35,774 nucleotides of DNA from an uncultured Caldilineaceae bacterium (GCA_951813625.1 CATOTS010000058.1:1-35774), one strand, 5' to 3'. Shown: positions 25,794-35,432, counted from the stretch's first letter. Made by a program: numbers and translations. The notes: generated by a model from the letters alone, not told the origin.

Positions 25794-26091
25794 TGTGTTC
25801 ATACTGGAGCACGGCTGAATCGATTATCGCTTCTTTGAACAAGGGGTTTGGGCATTTTTCGACGCCCCTGTAGGTCAGCAGATGGGTTGACCGATCGAGC
25901 GCTTCGCTCAACTCCCTTTCCAAACGAGCCAAGTGCAGCAACCCTACCTTTACACCGGAGTCAAGCTCCACGAGAACGTCCAACCCTTCTTCCGACGTGA
26001 GACTTTCCCGAAGAAGAGCCAAGCGACGGATCTGGTGACGCTGACAGAAGTCAGCAACTACGTCTCTGGGAATCTCAAAATGCGCACTCAT
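25789..26091 (-). CDS. MNT-type nucleotidyltransferase-like antitoxin with lost catalytic motif
   Basis: This 100-residue protein starts at ATG 26091 (MSAHFEIPRDVV). It aligns by eye with the minimal nucleotidyltransferase partner of HEPN toxins: IRRLALLRES, LDVLVELDSGVKVGLLHLARLERELSEAL and CPNPLFKEAIIDSAVLQYE are family-like. The expected motif LFGSVLRDDFxPDSDVDVLVEF reads LLRESLTSEEGLDVLVEL here, so the GS pair and the first of the paired Asp residues are missing and about four residues are deleted. The protein is therefore probably inactive as an enzyme. In these modules MNT AMPylates or otherwise neutralises the HEPN RNase; here both partners are damaged. Confidence 0.72.
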   Translation of the reverse strand: MSAHFEIPRDVVADFCQRHQIRRLALLRESLTSEEGLDVLVELDSGVKVGLLHLARLERELSEALDRSTHLLTYRGVEKCPNPLFKEAIIDSAVLQYEHN

Positions 26092-26129
26092 TTGCGCACC
26101 CCTGAATACCAGCCTGACTAACGACAGCG

Positions 26130-26188
26130 GTCCAGATATTGCAGGTCCAGATACTGCAGGTCCAGATACTGCAGGTCCAGATATTGCG
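26130..26188. repeat. Four 15-bp tandem repeats upstream of the MNT gene
   Basis: The units GTCCAGATATTGCAG, GTCCAGATACTGCAG (twice) and GTCCAGATATTGCG lie 39 bp upstream of the MNT start. They could be translated as SGPAV units only if an earlier ATG (26220) were used, which I consider unlikely. Confidence 0.85.
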
Positions 26189-26342
26189 TGCACTATCGTG
26201 TCATTGCCTGGGCGCAGCATTACGCTTACTTGAAATCACGGCTTCTTGCAGTTGCTTCGCATCTGAAAGACAGGAATCGCGCGTATCTGCACGACATGCG
26301 CAGGCGCCTGGCGCCCGTCTGGGACCTCCCACAGTATAGCAT

Positions 26343-27152
26343 CTACTGGCTACTGAATTTGAGATACTCGCCGGGAACGCGGGTGCCGGCATATTCCTGG
26401 CCGGCATTGCGGTTGGCGATGACCGCAGGCACCTCGCCCTGCCAGTAGGCCGGCGGCTTGTCCCAGACATCGGCGCGGCGCTGGTGCCAGGCCAGGATCA
26501 GCGTGCGGCGCTCGTCGGTCAGGTTCTGGCGCGCCGAGTGCAGCAGGCGGGCGTCCCCCAGCACAAAGGAGCGGGCGCGCACGCACACATCGACCTGATC
26601 GGGGTGATCGCTGAACATGATCGGGTGGTTCTCTTCAACGTAGCGCGCGCCGTCGCCGTGGGCGGGGACCAGCACATCATGCAGCGGAATGCGTTCCAGG
26701 TGCGTGCCCGGGATCACCTTGAGGCAGCCGTTCTCAACGGTCGTGTCGCTCAGATAGTAGGAGACGAAGAACTTCTGCGGCCAGGGTGTTGTGCTGATTG
26801 GGTCGTTCCAATCCATCCAGTCCTGGTGCCAGTACAGCGCCGGCTCACCGGGGTCTTTGGTTAAAATGATGATGGCGCCCGCGCTTACGAAGTCGCCGAA
26901 ACCCATCTCTTCGAGCGCCTGCCATGTCGGCTCCCACTCCAATAGCCGTTTGATGACATCGTTGTCCTTGCCGTAAACAACCACGTGCTGGCCCTGGTAC
27001 CTCACATCGGGCGGCGGCACGTGGGCATCGATCAGGCGTTCGGTCTCTTCGCGCAGCTCCTGCAGAAACGCCTCGGTAAGAATATCATCGACAAAGCAGT
27101 AGCCGTCGCGTACCATCTGCTCCCGCGTTGCCAGGGCCAATTCGGGTTGCAT
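26343..27152 (-). CDS. Phytanoyl-CoA dioxygenase (PhyH) family protein 2
   Basis: This 269-residue protein starts at ATG 27152, with AAGGAGAG 2-3 nt plus spacer upstream. Iron ligands are in WHQDWMDW (HxD) and ARLLHSARQN (distal His), with the 2-oxoglutarate-binding Arg in ERRTLILAW. VENGCLKVIPGTH is the family core. It is followed on the same strand by the MNT gene and preceded by PhyH 3 with a 71-bp gap, so the two PhyH genes and the aminotransferase upstream probably form one operon. The substrate is unknown. Confidence 0.9.
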   Translation of the reverse strand: MQPELALATREQMVRDGYCFVDDILTEAFLQELREETERLIDAHVPPPDVRYQGQHVVVYGKDNDVIKRLLEWEPTWQALEEMGFGDFVSAGAIIILTKDPGEPALYWHQDWMDWNDPISTTPWPQKFFVSYYLSDTTVENGCLKVIPGTHLERIPLHDVLVPAHGDGARYVEENHPIMFSDHPDQVDVCVRARSFVLGDARLLHSARQNLTDERRTLILAWHQRRADVWDKPPAYWQGEVPAVIANRNAGQEYAGTRVPGEYLKFSSQ

Positions 27153-27223
27153 CTCTCTCTCCTTTTTCAGCCGTTGCCAGGTATCCGAAATGCCAGCTGC
27201 AGACGACTACGATCCCCGGAACC

Positions 27224-28057
27224 CTACAACCGCTCCGGGTCGAGCGCGCCGTCACCGAAGATCAACGAGTACTCGTGGTTGTTGGCGTCAACCGTCGCCG
27301 CATCCATGTAACAGACGCTGAACGCACGGCGCGCGATCGAAGTGCTGTTGACGCCGGAACTGTGCGGCAGATAGTTGTGCAGCAGCGCCGCCTCGCCGGC
27401 CTCCATCTCCAGCGGTATCGTCTCCGCTTCCGCCACCAGCGCGTCGGCCTGCTCGTCGGTCATAAAACCGGTGGCGTGCGCGGGGTTGATCAGGACGTGA
27501 TGGCGGCGGGGGGCGATGAAAACACAGCCGTTGGCCACAGTGGCCGGGTCGAGCGCAGTCCAGATCGTAATCAGCGGGTCGCGATCGTAAAAGGTCCAGC
27601 GGTCCTGGTGCCAGACCAGGGGGGAGCCTCCAACCGCCGGCAATGAACCGCCGTCGGAATCATCCGCCGCCACCGCCGCCGCCTTGTTCATGAACATCGC
27701 CCGCATACACGCGACCGGCGTGGCGGCCCCGTATACCATGCAGCAGATATGGCGGAAGAGGGGCTTCTGCATGTAGCGCAGAAAGAGGGGGTCGAACTCC
27801 AGGTCCTGGATCTTACGATAGTAGAGCGTCGCTCCCTTGTGCCCCTTCGAGCCGGATCCCGGCGCATCGGTCTTGCCAGGAATGCGGTCCAGCTGCATCA
27901 TCATGCGGCTGTAATCGACCGGCGCCGTGCCCAGCATTATCTCGTCCATGCGCTGCTGCATCGCCGCCAGCTCGTCGTCGGTCAGACAGCGCCCCAAGCG
28001 CAGATAGCCTTCGCTTTCGAACTCCTGCCACTGGTCGAAACTCAGTTCCTCCAACAT
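27224..28057 (-). CDS. Phytanoyl-CoA dioxygenase (PhyH) family protein 3
   Basis: This 277-residue protein starts at ATG 28057, with GGAGAG about 7 nt upstream. HxD is WHQDRWTF, the distal His is in LLHNYLPHSSG, and the Arg is in ARRAFSVCYMD; ANGCVFIAP is the family core. An insert after MNKAAAVAADDSDGGSLP distinguishes it from PhyH 2, so the two are not recent duplicates. The neighbouring aminotransferase suggests that the oxygenases act on an amino-sugar or aminocyclitol-like metabolite, but this is inference. Confidence 0.9.
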   Translation of the reverse strand: MLEELSFDQWQEFESEGYLRLGRCLTDDELAAMQQRMDEIMLGTAPVDYSRMMMQLDRIPGKTDAPGSGSKGHKGATLYYRKIQDLEFDPLFLRYMQKPLFRHICCMVYGAATPVACMRAMFMNKAAAVAADDSDGGSLPAVGGSPLVWHQDRWTFYDRDPLITIWTALDPATVANGCVFIAPRRHHVLINPAHATGFMTDEQADALVAEAETIPLEMEAGEAALLHNYLPHSSGVNSTSIARRAFSVCYMDAATVDANNHEYSLIFGDGALDPERL

Positions 28058-28183
28058 CGGCGTCTCTCCACTCGCGCTTGGGTACTCTTTATGCTTCTGC
28101 TCATTGGGCTTCGCGCTTTCTGTGGCCGCACGTCCCTGGAGCGGAGCGCAGCCACGAAAAACCAGAAACGCAAAACTGAAATT

Positions 28184-29467
28184 TCAATCGACCTCGTAGC
28201 CTTCCAGGTCGCCGATATTCTCGATCACCTTGACTACGGCGTCCGGGTACTGCTCCATCTGGTCGGGGCCGTTGGGCGCGGAGAGGTGCGGCTGCAGGAA
28301 ATTAAACTCGCGGTCGACCAGCTCCTCGGTTACCGGCAGGGAGCCGATCGAGTAGTCGGCCTCACCGGTGTAGTGGGGGCACTGGAAGGGGCAGCCGTGC
28401 CCGTAGACATTCTTCTCCTGGAAGACGGCGCGGTGGTGAATCGGCCCCGAGGGCATCGGCTTGCCGCCCGGGTGGAAGAGAAAGTTGGCGCTGTTGACGT
28501 AGGTCAGCGCGGTGACCCCTTCGGCGTTGATCGCCTTGACGAATGCCGCGCGCGGCACGCCCAGATCCTCCTCGGAGTAGAGGCTGGAGTACATGTGGTA
28601 GACGTGCCTGGTGTTGGGCGCGACGTAGGGCGGCGCGATCCCCTTCACCCTGCTCAATTCCTGCGTGAGAAGGTCGCAGTTGGCGATGCGCGCCTCGTTG
28701 GCCTCCTCAAAGGTTTCAAGCGCCTCGTACGCCACCGTCATCGCGTAACGGTCGATGCGATGGTTGTCGCCGTAGCCGCCCGTTGACGCGTATTTGAGCA
28801 GCTCGGAGTTGGTCAGAATCTTGGAAAGCGTGGATGGATGTTGCCCGCCCAGCGCGCCGCGCTCGTAGTATTCGCGGCTGTTGGTCGTCATCACACCGCC
28901 GCTCGTCGCCGCAATCGGCTTGCCGGCAAAGCTGAAGCAGGTGATGTCGGCAATCCCGCCGACGATCTGCCCGTCGACCTGCGCGCCGGTGGCCTGTGCG
29001 GCGTCTTCGATCAGGACGATGTCATGCTCGCGCGCGATTGCCAGCAGCTCCTTCAGGTCGACCGGGTGGCCGTAAAGATCGACCGCGATGATCGCCTTGG
29101 TGCGCGGGGTGATCTTGCGCCGCACGTCTTCCGGGTCAAGCGTAAATGTCTTGGGATCGACATCAGCGAAGATCGGCACCGCGTTGTTGTGCATGATGCA
29201 GCTTACGCTGGCAATCCAGGTGAAGGAAGGAACGATTACCTCGTCGCCCGGCCCGGCCTGCGCCGCCACCAGGGCCGAGTTCAGCGCCACCTGTCCCGAC
29301 GAGACCGGCAGGGCGTAGGCGGCCTGCATCTTCTCGGCAAACGCCTCGGAAAACTCTTCCCAGGATGGCGACTGCCCGCTCTCCCACATCGGTGAACGGT
29401 GATGGGAAGCGGAATGCGGTTCGGTCGTGACGGCCTTCTCGCCGCCGAGGAGGGCTAACTTGCTCAT
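28184..29467 (-). CDS. DegT/DnrJ/EryC1-family PLP aminotransferase
   Basis: This 427-residue enzyme starts at ATG 29467, with AGGAGG 6 nt upstream. The PLP-binding region is FSFAGKPIAATSGGVMTT (internal-aldimine Lys in GKP), preceded by VLIEDAAQATGA (Asp near the pyridine nitrogen). The N-terminal LALLGGEKAV and EVIVPSFTWIAS segments match the family, which transaminates keto-sugars and cyclitols (for example scyllo-inosose) with Glu or Gln. It is the first gene of a probable operon with two PhyH genes (gaps of 126 and 71 bp). A co-substrate pathway could link it to the IolG-like dehydrogenase downstream. Confidence 0.9.
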   Translation of the reverse strand: MSKLALLGGEKAVTTEPHSASHHRSPMWESGQSPSWEEFSEAFAEKMQAAYALPVSSGQVALNSALVAAQAGPGDEVIVPSFTWIASVSCIMHNNAVPIFADVDPKTFTLDPEDVRRKITPRTKAIIAVDLYGHPVDLKELLAIAREHDIVLIEDAAQATGAQVDGQIVGGIADITCFSFAGKPIAATSGGVMTTNSREYYERGALGGQHPSTLSKILTNSELLKYASTGGYGDNHRIDRYAMTVAYEALETFEEANEARIANCDLLTQELSRVKGIAPPYVAPNTRHVYHMYSSLYSEEDLGVPRAAFVKAINAEGVTALTYVNSANFLFHPGGKPMPSGPIHHRAVFQEKNVYGHGCPFQCPHYTGEADYSIGSLPVTEELVDREFNFLQPHLSAPNGPDQMEQYPDAVVKVIENIGDLEGYEVD

Positions 29468-29780
29468 CCGGGCCTCCTGACTTCGCTGGTTAGCGGTCAG
29501 TGGTTCGCGGCCGCTGCGGCCTACAGTGCGCTATCCAGGAGTCTTGAACAGGGTACGGAGATTCGATTGTTTGCATACAGGGTAGACGTGAAGTCAATCA
29601 TAGCATAGAGCATTGGCAAGTCAACAACAGTGGCGGACAGCCGACACCCTGGTTTGAACGCCGGGGAGAGCAGAATTGGAGCTAAAGCGGAGAGGAAAAA
29701 GAGAGCGCTGAAAAGGGGGCGCCGGCCTGCGGCGCCGCAGGCTGCACGAGGCGCGCTGCAGCAGCCTTGGATCGAGCGCG
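29468..29780. other. Intergenic region
   Basis: The 313 bp between the aminotransferase 5' end and the pstS-like gene contain a perfect 18-bp hairpin (29725-29742) and no supported gene. Confidence 0.55.
29725..29742 (-). terminator. Possible terminator hairpin after the pstS-like gene
   Basis: GCCTGCGGC/GCCGCAGGC is a perfect palindrome about 40 bp downstream of the pstS-like stop. On the minus strand a short T4 tract follows only about 10 nt later, so this is a weak candidate. Confidence 0.35.
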
Positions 29781-30695
29781 CTAGCGGACCGGTACGTGGT
29801 AGCGGGCGACGATATCCTGCCCCTCTGCGCCGAGCGCGAAACTGACAACATCCTCCAGGGCCGGGTCCCCGCTCTCGCGGAACAGCAGGTAAAGGGGCCG
29901 CGCCAGCAGGTAATGGGCATCTGCCAGGTCTGCCCCGTAGGGCAGGCGCCCCTCGACGGAAACCGCCTTGACCACCTGCCCGCCCGCCTCGGAAAGCAGA
30001 CTGCTCGTGCCCTGCATTTCAGACGACTCTCCGTCCTGTTCGATATACGCGGAGGTGACATAGCCGATGGCCGCGGGGTTGGCGGCCACATACTTCACAA
30101 CATGGCTGCTGGTCGGCATGACAACCGCGGTCAGCGAGACCCCCTCCTCGCCCATTACCCGCTCCTCGAACAGCGCGCGCGTTGCGCTGCCGTCCTCGCG
30201 GCTCACCAGCAGCACCTCGCCGCCCTCACCGCCGACATCCTCCCAGAACAACGCCCGGCCGTGGAAGATATCGCGGACCTGCGTCAGCGTCAGCGCGGCG
30301 ATCGGATTGTCGCCGTGAACGATCAGCGCGATCCCGTCCAGACCGATCGGAACGCGCACAAGATCGGCAGGCAGTTCGGCGTCGGGATAGAAATCGGTGC
30401 TGGCCGCAATGTCGGCTCCCCCGGACACGAGGCGCTCTTCGCCCAAGCGGCTGCCGCCGCCGTGCAGGACAAAGTGCAGATGCGGATTGCGCTCGCTGTA
30501 CGCGGCCGTCAATTCGAGCAGAAGCGGCCGCATCTCGGTCGACCCGGCTACCGTCACGGTGAGCGGCTCCGGTGCAGGACGGGCTCGGGACGGCTCCAGC
30601 AGCACGCAGCCTGATAGCAGAGCCGCCGCCAGCGCCAACCGCGTCAGCAGAAGGAAGAGATTGCCGTGGTGATCGTTGCGCAGGTTACGGATCAT
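29781..30695 (-). CDS. PstS-like phosphate/substrate-binding lipoprotein
   Basis: This 304-residue lipoprotein has signal peptide RLALAAALLSGC with lipobox Cys30. The mature part has the PstS plan: VAGSTEMRPLLLEL (N-terminal anion loop), HGGGSRLGEERLVSGGADIAAST (second loop), the SREDGSATRALFEE segment corresponding to the PstS RSDGSGT motif, and IGYVTSAYIEQ. It probably binds phosphate or a related oxyanion outside the membrane. Its ATG overlaps the stop of uppP by 4 nt (30692-30695), so it is translationally coupled to uppP; no pstCAB genes are present in the window. This coupling of a phosphate-binding protein with undecaprenyl-pyrophosphate phosphatase is unusual. Confidence 0.85.
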   Translation of the reverse strand: MIRNLRNDHHGNLFLLLTRLALAAALLSGCVLLEPSRARPAPEPLTVTVAGSTEMRPLLLELTAAYSERNPHLHFVLHGGGSRLGEERLVSGGADIAASTDFYPDAELPADLVRVPIGLDGIALIVHGDNPIAALTLTQVRDIFHGRALFWEDVGGEGGEVLLVSREDGSATRALFEERVMGEEGVSLTAVVMPTSSHVVKYVAANPAAIGYVTSAYIEQDGESSEMQGTSSLLSEAGGQVVKAVSVEGRLPYGADLADAHYLLARPLYLLFRESGDPALEDVVSFALGAEGQDIVARYHVPVR

Positions 30696-31525
30696 CGGAG
30701 TCGCAGAGAAAAAAGTGTCAAAACTGCGAGACTGACGAGCAGACAGTAGATGGAAAACGGATAAAGACTGTTGCGGCGCACATAGGCCAGCAGCAACCGG
30801 ATCGCAACATATCCGCAGACCGCGCTGGTGACAAAGCCGAGCATCAGCGCCGGCAACTCGGCGCGCACAGCGGCCGGATCAGACGCCAACATGTCGGCGC
30901 CCTGCAGCAGGCCGGCGCCCAGGAAAGCCGGCGCCCCCAACAGAAAACTGTAGCGGGTCGCTGCCTCGCGGCGCAGGCCCTGGGCCAGACCCGCGGCTAT
31001 TGTCACGCCGCTGCGGCTGATGCCGGGCGCCAGCGCGACCGCCTGCGCCAGCCCGATCAGGAAAGATTGCCGCAACGACATCGCCGCCAGGAAGGTGCGC
31101 TGTCCCACATTGCGGCTCATCCATTCGCTGCCGGCCAGCACCAGCGCCGTCAACGCCAGGAAACCGGCGGCTGCCTGCGGCGTATGATAGAGCCGTTCCA
31201 GCGAATCCTTCAGTAGCAGGCCGGTGACGGCAGCCGGGAGCGATCCCAGCAGTATAAACCAACCCAGGCGGGCGTTCAAATCCGCCAGCGAGCGGATTCT
31301 GATGCTGCGCAGCGTCGCCATAATGATGGCGCCAAAGTCCCGCCCGAACACGGCCACGATCGACAGAAGCGTTCCCAGATGGACGACCGCATCAAAGAGC
31401 AAGGATGAAGACGACCAGCCGAACAACCAGGGCACGATCACAAGATGGCCGCTGCTGCTGACCGGCAGAAATTCGCTGGCGCCCTGCACCAGGCCCAAAA
31501 CAAACGCTTTGAATAGCTCAGACAT
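30692..31525 (-). CDS. uppP: Undecaprenyl-diphosphatase (UppP/BacA)
   Basis: This 277-residue integral membrane enzyme dephosphorylates undecaprenyl pyrophosphate to recycle the peptidoglycan lipid carrier. The family signature VQGASEFLPVSSSGH (acidic pocket) and PGISRSG are both present, with about eight hydrophobic segments. The ATG at 31525 has AAGGA about 15 nt upstream. The gene follows tgt with a 90-bp gap and overlaps the pstS-like gene by 4 nt. Released phosphate on the outside could in principle be captured by the neighbouring binding protein. Confidence 0.95.
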   Translation of the reverse strand: MSELFKAFVLGLVQGASEFLPVSSSGHLVIVPWLFGWSSSSLLFDAVVHLGTLLSIVAVFGRDFGAIIMATLRSIRIRSLADLNARLGWFILLGSLPAAVTGLLLKDSLERLYHTPQAAAGFLALTALVLAGSEWMSRNVGQRTFLAAMSLRQSFLIGLAQAVALAPGISRSGVTIAAGLAQGLRREAATRYSFLLGAPAFLGAGLLQGADMLASDPAAVRAELPALMLGFVTSAVCGYVAIRLLLAYVRRNSLYPFSIYCLLVSLAVLTLFSLRLR

Positions 31526-31615
31526 GAAGCCGCAACAGTTTCCTTGCGAGCGGCGGCGGCGGGAAGAATGACTGCTCCACCCGCTTCACGCTCTCCTCGT
31601 TACTGGGCCGGCCCG

Positions 31616-32785
31616 TCACGGCGCCGACGGCAGCGATTCCGCCCTGAGCCGACGCTGTTCATGCCGCACGCGCTGATCGGTAATGCGATAGTTCTGCAGA
31701 AATCCGGTCTTAAAGGATGCAAAGGCGCCGCGGCCGATCTCCGCCCGGATCTGCGCCATCAGCTGTTGCATAAAGTGCAGATTGTGGATCGTCGCCAGGC
31801 GCAGGCCGCTGATCTCGCCGCTGTTGAAGAGATGGCGCAGGTAGGCACGGCTGAATGTGCGGCATGTATAGCAGGCGCAGTTTTCCTGGATTGGGCGGCT
31901 GTCCTCGGCGAAACGGGCGTTGCGAATGTTGAAACGGCCGCTGAAGGTCAGCAACGTGCCGTTGCGCGCGATGCGGGTCGGTAAGACGCAGTCGAACAGG
32001 TCAACCCCGCGCGCGACCGACTCCAGAATATCCTCGGGCGCGCCGACACCCATCAGATAGCGCGGCCTGTCAACCGGCAGGTGCTCGCAGGTCGCGTCGA
32101 GCGTGGCGTACATCTGCTCCTTCGTCTCGCCGACGGCCAGCCCGCCGATGGCGTAGCCGGCAAAGTCAAGACCGCTCAGAATGCGGGCGCTCGCCGCCCG
32201 CAGCTCCGGGTAGATGCCGCCCTGCACGATGCCGAACAGCGCCTGGTCCGGCCGTGAATGGGCCGCCTTGCAGCGTTCGGCCCATGCGTGCGTGCGGGCA
32301 AGCGCCTGCGCCAGGTAGTCGGCGTCCAGCGGATCGGCACACTCGTCCAGCACCATGGCGATGTCGGCGCCCAGCCGCTCTTCGATCTCGATCACCCGTT
32401 CCGGCGTAAAGCGATGGGTGGAGCCGTCGATATGGCTGCGAAACGTGACGCCGTCGGCGTCCAGGCTGCGGCGATGCGCCAGGCTGAACACCTGGTACCC
32501 GCCGGAATCGGTCAGGATCGGGCCGTCCCAGCCCATGAAGCTGTGCAATCCCCCCAGCCGCTCGATCAGGTCGTGGCCGGGGCGCAGATAGAGATGATAG
32601 GTGTTTGCCAGCAGGAGCGAGGTATTCAGCTCCGACAGGTCGCGCGGTTCGAGGGTCTTGACATTGGCGGCCGTTCCCACCGGCGCGAAGGCCGGCATCT
32701 CCACCGGTCCGTGGGGCGTACGCAGCGTGGAACTGCGCGCGTTCCCATATGTACTGTGAATCTTAAACGCGAACGGTCCGGTCAC
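31616..32785 (-). CDS. tgt: Queuine tRNA-ribosyltransferase (Tgt)
   Basis: This is a 389-residue enzyme from the GTG at 32785 (GAGG 5 nt upstream); the frame extends to a GTG at 32809 that abuts a terminator hairpin and is less likely. Tgt exchanges guanine-34 for preQ1 in GUN-anticodon tRNAs. Seen are LANTYHLYLRPG, ILTDSGGYQVFSLA (catalytic Asp in TDSGG), GIVQGG, YAIGGLAVGE and the second catalytic Asp in DLFDCVLPTR. The C-terminal Zn site is CACYTC plus the later His in TIHN. It starts a gene string with uppP and the pstS-like gene. A Rho-independent terminator just upstream isolates it from the Uma2 gene. Confidence 0.96.
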   Translation of the reverse strand: MTGPFAFKIHSTYGNARSSTLRTPHGPVEMPAFAPVGTAANVKTLEPRDLSELNTSLLLANTYHLYLRPGHDLIERLGGLHSFMGWDGPILTDSGGYQVFSLAHRRSLDADGVTFRSHIDGSTHRFTPERVIEIEERLGADIAMVLDECADPLDADYLAQALARTHAWAERCKAAHSRPDQALFGIVQGGIYPELRAASARILSGLDFAGYAIGGLAVGETKEQMYATLDATCEHLPVDRPRYLMGVGAPEDILESVARGVDLFDCVLPTRIARNGTLLTFSGRFNIRNARFAEDSRPIQENCACYTCRTFSRAYLRHLFNSGEISGLRLATIHNLHFMQQLMAQIRAEIGRGAFASFKTGFLQNYRITDQRVRHEQRRLRAESLPSAP

Positions 32786-32810
32786 CTCGGCCTCGCGACG
32801 GGTCGGCACA

Positions 32811-32848
32811 AAAAAGCAGGAAAACGCTAGCGCATTTTTCCTGCTTTG
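32811..32848 (-). terminator. Rho-independent terminator of the Uma2 gene
   Basis: On the minus strand GCAGGAAAAATGCGCTAGCG folds on TTTTCCTGC and is followed by TTTTTT. It lies about 100 bp after the Uma2 stop codon and directly before tgt, so it should stop Uma2 transcription; tgt then needs its own promoter or readthrough. Confidence 0.8.
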
Positions 32849-32943
32849 TCAAAAAAACTGCGTATCGGCTGGTCCCCCTGGGGGACTCGACTTTGGCGGC
32901 GTTGCCACTGCGAAACATGTTCAACGACGAATAGAGCCTGCGT

Positions 32944-33861
32944 TCACGAACGTTGCCGGCGCAGGCGGGCCACTTCGGCTCTCAGCGCCTCCAGCTCCTC
33001 CTCGGCCGTATCGGCGCGTTCTTCCGCCTTTTCGGCTTTGATCTCAGCGACCTGCAAGTAAGGCATGACATATTCCGCATACACCGTGTCGCGCGCCATC
33101 TCAGCGTGCGCCGGCTGGCGCAGCAGGTCTTCGCGGCGAAACTGGAAGCCGGGCAACACCTGTGAGCGTATGATCCCTGCCGCGTCCGGCTCGATTTCGT
33201 CGTAATTCCCGGCGGCGCCGAGACGGCAAAAATGCATGTGCCGGTCCTTGGGGTCCAGAATGAACTGCTCCCTCACCCCGGCGCGGGCATACCCTTCCTT
33301 TTTCTCTTCCGTGTCCCGCCGCACCTCGGCCGTCGTCGAATCGGACAGCTCCTCCACGATCATGTCGCAGACCCCGGCGTAAAAATGCTGCTCTATCCCT
33401 CCCCACGCGGCAGGATTGTCATCGCGAATGATGCCGATGTCCGGCTTGAATACCACCTCCCACTGCCCTGACGGCATCTTCCCGTCGGGCACCGACATGT
33501 GGGCCCCGGTCTCCAGGCACAATATTTTCGCAATCGGCTTCGCGTCCAGATAGAAGCCCAGGAGGCGGAAGAACCAGCGATACTGCTCGGTCTGTTGATA
33601 TGTGTGCGAGGGTTTGGCCTCCAGGATGCCGTTGTTCCATTCGTAGCTGACGTCGATATGCGAGTGCGGGCGTTCATACCACTTTTCCCAGTACTCTTCC
33701 AGGCTGACGCGACGGCCATGAGCGGGCGCCCAGTTTTCGCTGTTGGCCAGCCCGGAAGAGATGTCGGCATCGACCTGCCTGTCTGGCAGCGCGGCGCCGT
33801 TCGATTGGGACGGCTTTCCCTGATTCCGCGGTACGTCTCGCACTTCTTTTTTTGAAGCCAT
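32944..33861 (-). CDS. Uma2-family endonuclease (DUF820, PD-(D/E)XK fold)
   Basis: This 305-residue protein starts at ATG 33861, with GGAGGTGGGAG just upstream; the frame extends a few codons further to 33879. The family core is visible: VSLEEYWEKWYERP, YEWNNGILEAKP, VVFKPDIGIIRDD (KPD motif), YAGVCDMIVEELSDST (VxxxxSxST-like) and REQFILDPKDRHM. The C-terminus (about 265-305) is a charged coiled coil (EIKAEKAEERADTAEEELEALRAE). Uma2 proteins are abundant in cyanobacteria and Chloroflexota; their biological role is not established. It lies upstream of tgt with its own terminator. Confidence 0.85.
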   Translation of the reverse strand: MASKKEVRDVPRNQGKPSQSNGAALPDRQVDADISSGLANSENWAPAHGRRVSLEEYWEKWYERPHSHIDVSYEWNNGILEAKPSHTYQQTEQYRWFFRLLGFYLDAKPIAKILCLETGAHMSVPDGKMPSGQWEVVFKPDIGIIRDDNPAAWGGIEQHFYAGVCDMIVEELSDSTTAEVRRDTEEKKEGYARAGVREQFILDPKDRHMHFCRLGAAGNYDEIEPDAAGIIRSQVLPGFQFRREDLLRQPAHAEMARDTVYAEYVMPYLQVAEIKAEKAEERADTAEEELEALRAEVARLRRQRS

Positions 33862-33982
33862 GCTCCCACCTCCACACAAGCGCCGGCCTGCGCGCGCAAC
33901 AACTCACTGCGCAGATTCTACCACTCTCCAAGAGGCCGCCGCAACCGGTCCGGTCGCCTTCTCTGGGCGCCGCGCAAGTGGA

Positions 33983-35083
<1,101 letters not shown>

Positions 35084-35171
35084 CGTTCATGCTCCTATTC
35101 GTTGTGGTAGCGACACACTGCGAATTTTCGGATGCACACGCCGCTCGGTAGGGCGCGGCTCGATTGAATTC

Positions 35172-35201
35172 ATTATAGAACATATGTTCAGAATCCGCCA
35201 A
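35172..35201 (-). promoter_or_regulatory. recA promoter (-35 TTGGCG, 18-bp spacer, -10 TATAAT)
   Basis: On the minus strand TTGGCG (35196-35201) and TATAAT (35172-35177) are separated by an 18-bp spacer entirely overlapping the LexA box. LexA binding should therefore block RNA polymerase directly. Confidence 0.8.
35178..35189. promoter_or_regulatory. LexA (SOS) box GAACATATGTTC
   Basis: This perfect 12-bp palindrome matches the Bacillus-type/Chloroflexota LexA operator core and sits in the spacer of the recA promoter. Confidence 0.9.
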
Positions 35202-35432
35202 ACCGCGAAATTGGCCGAGGGTGCATCCCACTATTGGGGTGGGAATCGTTTGGCGGGGAGTTCATGCCAGCGGTGGCTGGCGTTGTCTACCAGCTTTGGG
35301 GGGGATCGTTGGTCAGGCACAAGGCCTGCCCCTACGGCGGCCGCGCCGTTCGCTGAACCGGGGGCGGCGCGTTGGGCCGCTGGTAGGACAGGGCTGCGTT
35401 GACCCACACACCCGGCGGGAGGAGGGGTGTCA

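Noticed and set aside
26139..26339. Plus-strand ORF beginning MQVQILQVQIL
   Set aside because: It is produced by the 15-bp tandem repeat and has no features after it.
29725..29742. Strong Rho-independent terminator
   Set aside because: The hairpin is perfect but the T tract is short and displaced; kept only as a weak terminator feature.
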